A DNA stretch of 64,000 nt from Diprion similis (GCF_021155765.1 NC_060107.1:5194501-5258500); one strand, 5' to 3'. Positions 43,801 to 55,576 are shown, counted from the stretch's first letter. Made by a program: numbers and translations. The notes: a model not told the origin generated them from the letters alone.

Positions 43801-44640
43801 GACCCCCAGGAACTCAAAAAACACATGGAAAATAGCGTGGGACCAACAGCAGAGAAATGACGACCAAAATCTGCAGTTTTTTGGCTGTAACTTTGCAGGC
43901 GTTGCTCGCAGCGTATTGGGACTGCGCTTAATCGATTTCTCTCGCAAAATTACGTCGGAATAGTGCCTCACGAAATTGATTGCAGCACTTTTTAAAGTCG
44001 TCGAAATTTTCGCCAAAAATCCAAAGGGGTTAGCTTTACTTTTTTGGTCAATTTCTGAGCCGAAAAATTCTCGTCTCGGAATCGATTCGTATGACCCTTT
44101 CTGGACTAAATCGACCCCCAGGAACTCAAAAAACACATGGAAAATAGCGTGGGACCAACAGCAGAGAAATGACGACAAAAATCTGCAGTTTTTTGGCTGT
44201 AACTTTGCAGGCGTTGCTCGCAGCGTATTGGGACTGCGCTTAATCGATTTCTCTCGCAAAATTACGTCGGAATAGTGCCTCACGAAATTGATTGCAGCAC
44301 TTTTTAAAGTCGTCGAAATTTTCGCCAAAAATCCAAAGGGGTTAGCCTTACTTTTTTGGTCAATTTCTGAGCCGAAAATTTCTCGTCTCGGAATCGATTC
44401 GTATGACCCTTTCTGGGCTAAATCGACCCCCAGAAACTCAAAAAACACACGGAAAATAGCGTGGGACCAACAGCAGAGAAATGCCGACAAAAATCTGCAG
44501 TTTTTTGGCTGTAACTTTGCAGGCGTTGCTCGCAGCGTATTGGGACTGCGCTTAATCGATTTCTCTCGCAAAACTACGTCGGAATAGTGCCTCACGAAAT
44601 TGATTGCAGCACTTTTTGAAGTCGTCGAAATTTTCGCCAA
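40856..44640. repeat. Further higher-order duplications at offsets of 1560 bp (5 units) and 1872 bp (6 units)
   Basis: Private variants recur at an offset of 1560 (GAGAGATGAC at 41044 and 42604; GATCGCAGC at 41482 and 43042). Further right they recur at 1872 (CCCTTTGTGG near 41912 and 43784; GCTTTACTTT near 42161 and 44033). The change from five to six units means one extra monomer, at about 43.0-43.4 kb, separates the two copies. Confidence 0.8.
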
Positions 44641-45535
44641 AAATCCAAAGGGGTTAGCCTTACTTTTTTGGTCAATTTCTTAGCCGAAAATTTCTCGTCA
44701 CGGAATCGATTCGCATGACCCTTTCTGGACTAAATCGACCCCCAGGAACTCAAAAAACACATGGAAAATAGCGTGGGACCAACAGCAGAGAAATGCCGAC
44801 AATAATCTGCAGTTTTTTGGCTGTAACTTTGCAGGCGTTGCTCGCAGCGTATTGGGACTGCGCTTAATCGATTTCTCTCGCAAAACTACGTCGGAATAGT
44901 GCCTCACGAAATTGATTGCAGCACTTTTTGAAGTCGTCGAAATTTTCGCCAAAAATCCCAAGGGGTTAGCCTTACTTTTTTGGTCAATTTCTTAGCCGAA
45001 AATTTCTCGTCACGGAATCGATTCGCATGACCCTTTCTGGACTAAATCGACCCTCAGGAACTCAAAAAACACATGGAAAATAGCGTGGGACCAACAGCAG
45101 AGAAATGACGACAAAAATCTGCGGTTTTTTGGCTGCAACTTTGCAGGCGTTGCTCGCAGCGTATTGGGACTGCGCTTAATCGATTTCTCTCGCAAAACTA
45201 CGTCGGAATAGTGCCTCACGAAATTGATTGCAGCACTTTTTAAAGTCGTCGAAATTTTCGCCAAAAATCCAAAGGGGTTAGCTTTACTTTTTTGGTCAAT
45301 TTCTGAGCCGAAAAATTCTCGTCTCGGAATCGATTCGTATGACCCTTTCTGGACTAAATCGACCCCCAGGAACTGAAAAAACACATGGAAAATAGCGTGG
45401 GACCAACAGCAGAGAGATGACGACAAAAATCTGCAGTTTTTTGGCTGCAACTTTGCAGGCGTTGCTCGCAGCGTATTGGGACTGCGCTTAATCGATTTCT
45501 CTCGCAAAATTACGTCGAAATAGTGCCTCACGAAA

Positions 45536-46783
45536 TTGATTGCAGCACTTTTCAAAGTCGTCGAAATTTTCGCCAAAAATCCCAAGGGGTTAGCCTTACT
45601 TTTTTGGTCAATTTCTGAGCCGAAAATTTCTCGTCTCGGAATCGATTCGTATGACCCTTTCTGGACTAAATCGACCCCCAGGAACTCAAAAAACACATGG
45701 AAAATAGCGTGCGACCAACAGCAGAGAAATGACGACCAAAATCTGCAGTTTTTTGGCTGTAACTTTGCAGGCGTTGCTCGCAGCGTATTGGGACTGCGCT
45801 TAATCGATTTCTCTCGCAAAACCACGTCGGAATAGTGCCTCACGAAATTGATTGCAGCACTTTTCAAAGTCGTCGAAATTTTCGCCAAAAATCCAAAGGG
45901 GTTAGCCTTACTTTTTTGGTCAATTTCTAAGCCGAAAATTTTTCGTCTCGGAATCGATTCGTATGACCCTTTCTGGACTAAATCGACCCCCAGGAACTCA
46001 AAAAACACATGGAAAATAGCGTGGGACCAACAGCAGAGAAATGACGACAAAGATCTGCAGTTTTTTGGCTGTAACTTTGCAGGCGTTGCTCGCAGCGTAT
46101 TGGGACTGCGCTTAATCGATTTCTCTCGCAAAATTACGTCGGAATAGTGCCTCACGAAATTGATTGCAGCACTTTTCAAAGTCGTCGAAATTTTCGCCAA
46201 AAATCCCAAGGGGTTAGCCTTACTTTTTTGGTCAATTTCTGAGCCGAAAATTTCTCGTCTCGGAATCGATTCGTATGACCCTTTCTGGACTAAATCGACC
46301 CCCAGGAACTCAAAAAACACATGGAAAATAGCGTGCGACCAACAGCAGAGAAATGACGACCAAAATCTGCAGTTTTTTGGCTGTAACTTTGCAGGCGTTG
46401 CTCGCAGCGTATTGGGACTGCGCTTAATCGATTTCTCTCGCAAAACCACGTCGGAATAGTGCCTCACGAAATTGATTGCAGCACTTTTCAAAGTCGTCGA
46501 AATTTTCGCCAAAAATCCAAAGGGGTTAGCCTTACTTTTTTGGTCAATTTCTAAGCCGAAAATTTTTCGTCTCGGAATCGATTCGTATGACCCTTTCTGG
46601 ACTAAATCGACCCCCAGGAACTCAAAAAACACATGGAAAATAGCGTGGGACCAACAGCAGAGAAATGACGACAAAGATCTGCAGTTTTTTGGCTGTAACT
46701 TTGCAGGCGTTGCTCGCAGCGTATTGGGACTGCGCTTAATCGATTTCTCTCGCAAAATTACGTCGGAATAGTGCCTCACGAAA
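45536..46783. repeat. Two-monomer (624-bp) block duplicated in tandem
   Basis: 45536-46159 and 46160-46783 share three private variants that I do not see elsewhere in the array: GCGTGCGACC (45707 and 46331), TTTCTAAGCCGAAAATTTTT (45924 and 46548) and CAAAGATCTG (46047 and 46671). I see no difference between the two copies by eye, so this looks like a very recent duplication. Confidence 0.85.
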
Positions 46784-49700
46784 TTGATTGCAGCACTTTT
46801 TAAAGTCGTCGAAATTTTCGCCAAAAATCCAAAGGGGTTAGCCTTACTTTTTTGGTCAATTTCTGAGCCGAAAATTTCTCGTCTCGGAATCGATTCGTAT
46901 GACCCTTTCTGGGCTAAATCGACCCCCAGAAACTCAAAAAACACACGGAAAATAGCGTGGGACCAACAGCAGAGAAATGCCGACAAAAATCTGCAGTTTT
47001 TTGGCTGTAACTTTGCAGGCGTTGCTCGCAGCGTATTGGGACTGCGCTTAATCGATTTCTCTCGCAAAACTACGTCGGAATAGTGCCTCACGAAATTGAT
47101 TGCAGCACTTTTTGAAGTCGTCGAAATTTTCGCCAAAAATCCAAAGGGGTTAGCCTTACTTTTTTGGTCAATTTCTTAGCCGAAAATTTCTCGTCACGGA
47201 ATCGATTCGCATGACCCTTTCTGGACTAAATCGACCCCCAGGAACTCAAAAAACACATGGAAAATAGCGTGGGACCAACAGCAGAGAAATGACGACAAAA
47301 ATCTGCGGTTTTTTGGCTGCAACTTTGCAGGCGTTGCTCGCAGCGTATTGGGACTGCGCTTAATCGATTTCTCTCGCAAAACTACGTCGGAATAGTGCCT
47401 CACGAAATTGATTGCAGCACTTTTCAAAGTCGTCGAAATTTTCGCCAAAAATCCAAAGGGGTTAGCCTTACTTTTTTGGTCAATTTCTGAGCCGAAAATT
47501 TCTCGTCACGGAATCGATTCGCATGACCCTTTCCGGACTAAATCGACCCCCAGGAACTCAAAAAACACATGGAAAATAGCGTGGGACCAACAGCAGAGAA
47601 ATGACGACAAAAATCTGCAGTTTTTTGGCTGCAACTTTGCAGGCGTTGCTCGCAGCGTATTGGGACTGCGCTTAATCGATTTCTCTCGCGAAACCACGTC
47701 GGAATAGTGCCTCACGAAATTGATTGCAGCACTTTTCAAAGTCGTCGAAATTTTCGCCAAAAATCCAAAGGGGTTAGCCTTACTTTTTTGGTCAATTTCT
47801 GAGCCGAAAATTTCTCGTCTCGGAATCGATTCGTATGACCCTTTCTGGACTAAATCGACCCCCAGGAACTCAAAAAACACATGGAAAATAGCGTGGGACC
47901 AACAGCAGAGAAATGACGACAAAAATCTGCAGTTTTTTGGCTGTAACTTTGCAGGCGTTGCTCGCAGCGTATTGGGACTGCGCTTAATCGATTTCTCTCG
48001 CAAAACTACGTCGGAATAGTGCCTCACGAAATTGATTGCAGCACTTTTTAAAGTCGTCGAAATTTTTGCTAAAAATCCAAAGGGGTTAGCCTTACTTTTT
48101 TGGTCAATTTCTTAGCCGAAAATTTCTCGTCACGGAATCGATTCGCATGACCCTTTCTGGACTAAATCGACCCCCAGGAACTCAAAAAACACATGGAAAA
48201 TAGCGTGGGACCAACAGCAGAGAAATGACGACAAAAATCTGCGGTTTTTTGGCTGCAACTTTGCAGGCGTTGCTCGCAGCGTATTGGGACTGCGCTCAAT
48301 CGATTTCTCTCGCAAAACTACGTCGGAATAGTGCCTCACGAAATTGATTGCAGCACTTTTCAAAGTCGTCGAAATTTTCGCCAAAAATTCAAAGGGGTTA
48401 GCCTTACTTTTTTGGTCAATTTCTGAGCCGGAAATTTCTCGTCTCGGAATCGATTCGTATGACCCTTTCTGGACTAAATCGACCCCCAGGAACTCAAAAA
48501 ACACATGGAAAATAGCGTGGGACCAACAGCAGAGAAATGACGACAAAAATCTGCAGTTTTTTGGCTGTAACTTTGCAGGCGTTGCTCGCAGCGTATTGGG
48601 ACTGCGCTTAATCGATTTCTCTCGCAAAATTACGTCGGAATAGTGCCTCACGAAATTGATTGCAGCACTTTTTAAAGTCGTCGAAATTTTCGCCAAAAAT
48701 CCAAAGGGGTTAGCCTTACTTTTTTGGTCAATTTCTGAGCCGAAAATTTCTCGTCTCGGAATCGATTCGTATGACCCTTTCTGGACTAAATCGACCCCCA
48801 GGAACTCAAAAAACACACGGAAAATAGCGTGGGACCAACAGCAGAGAAATGCCGACAAAAATCTGCAGTTTTTTGGCTGTAACTTTGCAGGCGTTGCTCG
48901 CAGCGTATTGGGACTGCGCTTAATCGATTTCTCTCGCAAAACTACGTCGGAATAGTGCCTCACGAAATTGATTGCAGCACTTTTTGAAGTCGTCGAAATT
49001 TTCGCCAAAAATCCAAAGGGGTTAGCCTTACTTTTTTGGTCAATTTCTTAGCCGAAAATTTCTCGTCACGGAATCGATTCGCATGACCCTTTCTGGACTA
49101 AATCGACCCCCAGGAACTCAAAAAACACATGGAAAATAGCGTGGGACCAACAGCAGAGAAATGACGACAGAAATCTGCGGTTTTTTGGCTGCAACTTTGC
49201 AGGCGTTGCTCGCAGCGTATTGGGACTGCGCTCAATCGATTTCTCTCGCAAAACTACGTCGGAATAGTGCCTCACGAAATTGATTGCAGCACTTTTCAAA
49301 GTCGTCGAAATTTTCGCCAAAAATCCAAAGGGGTTAGCCTTACTTTTTTGGTCAATTTCTGAGCCGAAAATTTCTCGTCACGGAATCGATTCGCATGACC
49401 CTTTCTGGACTAAATCGACCCCCAGGAACTCAAAAAACACATGGAAAATAGCGTGGGACCAACAGCAGAGAAATGACGACAAAAATCTGCAGTTTTTTGG
49501 CTGCAACTTTGCAGGCGTTGCTCGCAGCGTATTGGGACTGCGCTTAATCGATTTCTCTCGCAAAATTACGTCGGAATAGTGCCTCACGAAATTGATCGCA
49601 GCACTTTTTAAAGTCGTCGAAATTTTCGCCAAAAATCCAAAGGGGTTAGCCTTACTTTTTTGGTCAATTTCTGAGCCGAAAATTTCTCGTCTCGGAATCG

Positions 49701-51660
49701 ATTCGTATGACCCTTTCTGGACTAAATCGACCCCCAGGAACTGAAAAAACACATGGAAAATAGCGTGGGACCAACAGCAGAGAAACGACGACCAAAATCT
49801 GCAGTTTTTTGGCTGTAACTTTGCAGGCGTTGCTCGCAGCGTAATGGGACTGCGCTTAATCGATTTCTCTCGCGAAACCACGTCGGAATAGTGCCTCACG
49901 AAATTGATTGCAGCACTTTTCAAAGTCGTCGAAATTTTCGCCAAAAATCCAAAGGGGTTAGCCTTACTTTTTTGGTCAATTTCTGAGCCGAAAATTTCTC
50001 GTCTCGGAATCGATTCGTATGACCCTTTCCGGACTAAATCGACCCCCAGGAACTCAAAAAACACATGGAAAATAGCGTGGGACCAACAGCAGAGAAATGA
50101 CGACAAAAATCTGCAGTTTTTTGGCTGTAACTTTGCAGGCGTTGCTCGCAGCGTATTGGGACTGCGCTTAATCGGTTTCTCTCGCAAAATTACGTCGGAA
50201 TAGTGCCTCACGAAATTGATTGCAGCACTTTTTAAAGTCGTCGAAATTTTCGCCAAAAATCCAAAGGGGTTAGCCTTACTTTTTTGGTCAATTTCTGAGC
50301 CGAAAATTTCTCGTCTCGGAATCGATTCGTATGACCCTTTCTGGACTAAATCGACCCCCAGGAACTCAAAAAACACACGGAAAATAGCGTGGGACCAACA
50401 GCAGAGAAATGACGACCAAAATCTGCAGTTTTTTGGCTGTAACTTTGCAGGCGTTGCTCGCAGCGTATTGGGACTGCGCTTAATCGATTTCTCTCGCAAA
50501 ACCACGTCGGAATAGTGCCTCACGAAATTGATTGCAGCACTTTTCAAAGTCGTCGAAATTTTCGCCAAAAATCCAAAGGGGTTAGCCTTACTTTTTTGGT
50601 CAATTTCTGAGCCGAAAATTTCTCGTCTCGGAATCGATTCGTATGACCCTTTCTGGACTAAATCGACCCCCAGGAACTGAAAAAACACATGGAAAATAGC
50701 GTGGGACCAACAGCAGAGAAATGACGACCAAAATCTGCAGTTTTTTGGCTGTAACTTTGCAGGCGTTGCTCGCAGCGTAATGGGACTGCGCTTAATCGAT
50801 TTCTCTCGCGAAACCACGTCGGAATAGTGCCTCACGAAATTGATTGCAGCACTTTTCAAAGTCGTCGAAATTTTCGCTAAAAATCCAAAGGGGTTAGCCT
50901 TACTTTTTTGGTCAATTTCTGAGCCGAAAATTTCTCGTCTCGGAATCGATTCGTATGACCCTTTCTGGACTAAATCGACCCCCAGGAACTGAAAAAACAC
51001 ATGGAAAATAGCGTGGGACCAACAGCAGAGAAATGACGACCAAAATCCGCAGTTTTTTGGCTGTAACTTTGCAGGCGTTGCTCGCAGCGTATTGGGACTG
51101 CGCTTAATCGATTTCTCTCGCAAAATTACGTCGGAATAGTGCCTCACGAAATTGATTGCAGCACTTTTTAAAGTCGTCGAAATTTTCGCCAAAAATCCAA
51201 AGGGGTTAGCCTTACTTTTTTGGTCAATTTCTGAGCCGAAAATTTCTCGTCTCGGAATCGATTAGTATCCGTATTGGGACTGCGCTTAATCGGTTTCTCT
51301 CGCAAAATTACGTCGGAATAGTGCCTTACGAAATTGATTGCAGTACTTTCCAAAGTCGTCGAAATTTTCGCCAAAAATCCAAAGGGGTTAGCCTTACTCT
51401 TTTGATCAATTTCTGAGCCGAAAATTTCTCGTCTCGGAATCGATTAGTATGACCCTTTCTCGACTAAATCGACCCCTAGGAACTTAAAAAACGCATGGAA
51501 AATAGCGCGGGACCAACAGCACAGAAATGACGACGAAAATCTGCAGTTTTTTGGCTGTAACTTTGCAGTCGAATCGATTTGTATGACCTTATCTTAATTA
51601 TTTGGACACCCACGAACTCAGAAAACGCAATAAAAAGAGGATAGGACCAACAGTTGCAAG

Positions 51661-52169
51661 AATGTGGTATAGCTTTCCGTAGAAACTGCAAGTTCCCGAC
51701 TGCAAAATTCACTGTCCACTCATCTGAAATTCTGATGAATACAATATCACAGCTACCTCGGCAGCTTCGGATGATAGGAAACGCCGGACGTCAGTAGCTT
51801 CCGGCAACGCTACCGGTAACATTTTCCGTGGTCAATAAATTGTCCAACTTAAATTCGGCTGAGAACCATTAAAAGGCTTTCGAGCACTTCTAATGCTGCG
51901 CTTTCTCATGTTTTAAAAAACTATGCTTTCGTGTTGTTTCCATTTCACTCGTTATCCAACTTCAAAGATTATCAGTGCCTGTTATAATGTTAGGTTATGT
52001 ATGTCGTTTGAGGTTAATTACCGGATACCTACAGTAATTTTTGTATTGTTCAATGTATAACTTTTCATTTGCATCATTGAAGCCTACAATTCGAAATTGC
52101 TGATATTTCGTGAAGTTTGGCGGTATTCCGATACTGAGTTAAACCAGTTACACAAAAGTATATTTTGCA
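51661..52169. other. Spacer and presumed promoter of the THAP-ZAD-C2H2 gene
   Basis: About 500 bases between the last recognisable satellite fragment and the start codon. There is no clear TATA box and no open frame of note. The transcription start must lie here or within the array edge unless a further 5' exon exists. Confidence 0.5.
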
Positions 52170-55114
52170 ATGAAACCGAACACCGAGCGATGCAGTTACA
52201 TCAATTGTGGTAAACAACGGCTTGGACAAGAATTTCACTATCTGCCGCTGAAAAATTCGAGCCTTTGTGTGAAGTGGTTAATTAACAGTGGCCGGGAGGA
52301 TCTGCTTACTCATGAAACTCCTGCATTAGAGTCGTTGAAACTTGCTATTTGTAGCGACCATTTCCACGATGATGACTATCTCCTAGAAGGAGCTTTGAAA
52401 GACGACGCAGTTCCGATTCAATACTGGGATCTTGGCTACTCTATTGAAATTGGCGGATTGAAAGATGCTAACGTAAGTCATAACAATTGTGCAATGTTAT
52501 CAACAATGCCGTGTTCCAAACGTTGTACAGTTATTATTTTTATTGCATCTTTTATTATTTGTCTCAGCAGGTTGATCAGCAGCCACAGAATGACAGCATT
52601 GAGAACGGCACAACTACCGGATCCGAAACTGATTCCAATACGGGATCGGACAATGAATTCCGAACTCAATTGGGCAATGAAATCGAGGCTTTATTAAACT
52701 CTGTCCAAAATTTTCATGGTCAGTCAGCAGGTAGTGAAAATCTGGATTTCGAGCACTCGATAAAAAATTTGTACACAAAACTGAGGTCAAAATCTGTTGG
52801 ATATAATGATGATAGAAACCACCTGACATCGACGAGTGATTTGATGAAATTCAAGAGAGCTATCAAAAACGTATGTAGAACGTGTGCAAGGAAGAAAATT
52901 AATCTAGTCAGTATAGGTGACGAAACGACACGCTCTCCCAACAGTATATTAACGAAATTAAAACTGCTTATAGAAATTAAAAACAGCGATAAATTGCCGA
53001 AAAAAATATGCCACGAATGTCTTGCAAAACTAGAACAGTCCTACAAATTTTTTCAACAAATATACAGAGCGGATAGTACTCTACGCGGTATGCTATCTAA
53101 ATACAAACAAGAAAGCGAATCACTTCCTAACAGTCATAATAAATACAACGGTGATCTAGCTCGTTCTCAAAATCCTAATACTCCAGATAAACTCGATAAT
53201 AAGGCACAGAAGTTTAGTTTGAAAGTAAATGATCTACAGTTTAAAAATAATTTGAAAACAACATGGATGGATAATGAAGTTGCTAAATTTGATGAGATTA
53301 TGAAGAACAACGATAATATCCTGGAAAAAATTAGTATGAATAGCGAGATTTATTCAAGTGAAAATACTGAGAATACTGTGAGCTACTTGCTGTCAGACTG
53401 TAGTAACAATGATGCTGCATTGAACTGGCTCGACGTTATGGGTACAATAAAGAAGGAACCTAAACCAAACGCATCAAAATCTAGTACAGCTGTAGAGATA
53501 TCACCAGTTGCTGCTTTTCAAATTCAATGCAAACATTGCAATCGTACTTTCAAATTACGACGACAATTGAAAACCCATATAGCAATGAATCATACTTCGT
53601 CGATCAACTATACGTGTGAACATTGCAATGTTTCCTGCACGAGTGAAAAATCCTTGTCAGAACATTATGTTCAGGTTCATACTGGACAAAGATACACTTG
53701 TAATAATTGCGATAGTACATTCTCAAAGAAAAATGAGTTACAGTCACACATCGAGCAATTCCACTCAAGAAAAGCAATAATACCGGAAAAGAATAGTTGC
53801 ACGAATTCACATTTGGATCAAACATTTGCCTGTGACGATTGTGAGAAAACTTTTTCCTCCAAGAAGACTCTTTGTAACCATATTCACAGACTACATCCAC
53901 CTTTTGCTTATACTTGCACAATTTGCAACAGTGTGATGTATAGCGAGGCTGCTACTTATAAACACATGACAACTCACGATAAAGCCCCGCTATTTCCATG
54001 CCATGATTGTGGAAGAATGTTTTACAGCACCAAGAAATTGGAGAAGCATAAAGGTATACATAATAAAGATACGGGGAATAAAAGGAAAAGGGTCTGGTTT
54101 CATTGTCAGCTGTGTGATGCTTCATATACAATAGCTGATGAATTAATTAATCACATAGAATCTCATTCATCAGAGGACTGGGAAAAGTATAGAACTAAAA
54201 TTTTATATTGCGGTGAATGTGATGCCAAATTAATAGGTAAGGAAAAGTTCCGAATTCATAAAATGAAGTATCACCTTAGCAAAAGGGGTGATTTTATTTG
54301 TTTACTTTGCGATAGAGTTACTGAAAATTTTCAATCATTAGGGGAGTATGAAAAACATATCAAATCGCATTCTAATCAACTTCAACACTTGCTTTCCAAA
54401 AATTTCAAGTGTGAGCATTGTCGAAAGGCTTTCAAATCAAATTCTGATCGAATAAATCACATAGATTCATATCATTCCGATGTTATGCATTCGTGTCCCA
54501 TTTGCAACCTTAAAATAAAACGTGAAGATCATCTGAGAAATCATATTGCCACTGTTCACAATTCCAACAGACAAAGTTCAAGTAAAGCGCAAAACTTTTC
54601 AGAAGAAAAATGTTTGAGTTTTGAAAACCAGAGGAGCGATCATTATGAAGAAGATCAAGAACCGTTTAAAAATTTGGAGAAATTATTTCCTTGGGCCCAA
54701 AGATATTCATGTGACCATTGCAGTATGAAATTCTATTACATGCACAAACTACGGCAGCATCTTCTCAGTGAACACGGAGATGAAGAGAATGCAGCAATTA
54801 TTCGAACATTAGAGAATTATAGAAAATTTAAATGTACAGAGTGTGAGGCAACTTTTAAACATAAGAGCGGCCTAGATACACATATGAAAGGAATTCACTC
54901 CGCCACAGAACACACGTGTTCTATTTGTGGACTTAAATTGAAATTAGAAAGGGACTTGAGTGAACATTTGCTTACGCATGATAAAGATATGCAACTGCAC
55001 AAATGCCAATACTGTGAAAAACAATTTGAACATAAGGAAGATAGAATAAATCACGAAGATAATCACCATGCAAAACGGTTTAAAAGTGATTCATTCAGCT
55101 GTGATGGTGAATAA
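52170..55114 (+). CDS. THAP-ZAD-C2H2 zinc-finger protein (15 fingers)
   Basis: Seen: exon 1 at 52170-52472 (101 codons from the ATG, donor GTAAGT) and exon 2 from 52568 or 52571 to 55114 (stop TAA), both in phase 0; 949 or 948 residues. An N-terminal THAP domain (about 1-90) has C8, C13, W36, C61, H64 and an AVPIQY box at 80-85. An acidic, Ser/Thr-rich linker follows, then a ZAD domain (about 202-275) with C204/C207 and C249/C252 and the tail YKFFQQIYRADSTLRGML. Fifteen C2H2 fingers span about residues 420-945. Known: THAP domains are zinc-dependent DNA-binding modules related to P-element transposase; ZAD mediates dimerisation in arthropod C2H2 regulators. Inference: a nuclear, probably dimeric, sequence-specific DNA-binding protein. 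Neighbours: the gene starts about 0.5 kb from the satellite edge and converges on trio. Its target is unknown. Confidence 0.93.
52566..52570 (+). other. Tandem NAGNAG splice acceptor of the THAP-ZAD-C2H2 gene
   Basis: The intron ends ...CTCAGCAG followed by GTTGATCAG. Either AG leaves the downstream frame intact, so transcripts could include or lack one Gln at the junction between the THAP exon and the rest. Confidence 0.6.
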
Positions 55115-55570
55115 ATAATCTAATTCTAATGCTTATTGCATCAATTTCGTTCAGAGCTTAGCACTAATATAATTGGAATATTGATTGACTGGCTATATAT
55201 TCAATTAATTGAGATCAGTTACCATATATCTTCCTATGTATTGGTAATATTACATTATTTTGAATTGCTTAGGTTTAAAAAAAAAATGATGGTATTTTCT
55301 AGATATTGTATAACGTAATTTAAAAATAATTCATTTGTATATAGATGCCACAGAATGTTTCCAAAATTATATCAGCAATGTCGGCGGTAATTTTCACAAT
55401 ATGAGGAATTAGATAAAAAAAAAAAATACTAAATGATGATATGGGAATGAGACGTATCAATAAGACTGGTATTTGTCATTTTCAATTCGTACACCATTAC
55501 TATTACCAGTTTGCAAAATGAAATTCATTTGATTCATCAATTTCTCTCAAGCACTTTTTCCTGCTTAATT

Positions 55571-55576
55571 TTTATT
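55571..55576 (-). promoter_or_regulatory. Possible polyadenylation signal of trio
   Basis: AATAAA on the minus strand about 665 bases after the trio stop codon. It is the first canonical hexamer I found downstream; an ATTAAA lies nearer, at about 55900. Confidence 0.35.

Larger units (their letters stand above)
30441..51660. repeat. Satellite array, 312-bp monomer, about 68 tandem copies
   Basis: Seen: head-to-tail copies of one 312-bp unit, with identical landmarks every 312 bases (for example the TTGATTGCAGCAC block at 32119, 32431, 32743 and 33055). Core copies differ by only a few substitutions. One copy near 40383 carries a single inserted base. Nearly every unit has one CTGCAG, with CTGCGG in a subset, and usually two ATCGAT sites. 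The outermost copies are diverged: the first partial unit is at about 30441-30552, and on the right there are internal deletions near 51270 and 51570. Both flanks are gene-bearing single-copy DNA. Known: monomers of about 150-350 bp with homogenised cores and decayed edges are typical of satellites evolving by unequal exchange. 312 is near twice a nucleosomal length. I recognise no transposon ends, reverse transcriptase or transposase inside. Confidence 0.97.

Noticed and set aside
45010..47136. 708-codon open frame on the minus strand as a repeat-protein gene
   Set aside because: It is the satellite read in its stop-free frame. It has no ATG start or splice structure, and sister units carry stops and a frameshift.
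30441..51660. CRISPR-like array
   Set aside because: The whole 312-bp unit repeats with no unique spacers, and the context is a eukaryotic genome.
53604..53921. Antisense open frame of 105 codons within the zinc-finger exon
   Set aside because: Shadow of the repeated Cys/His codons of the fingers on the other strand.
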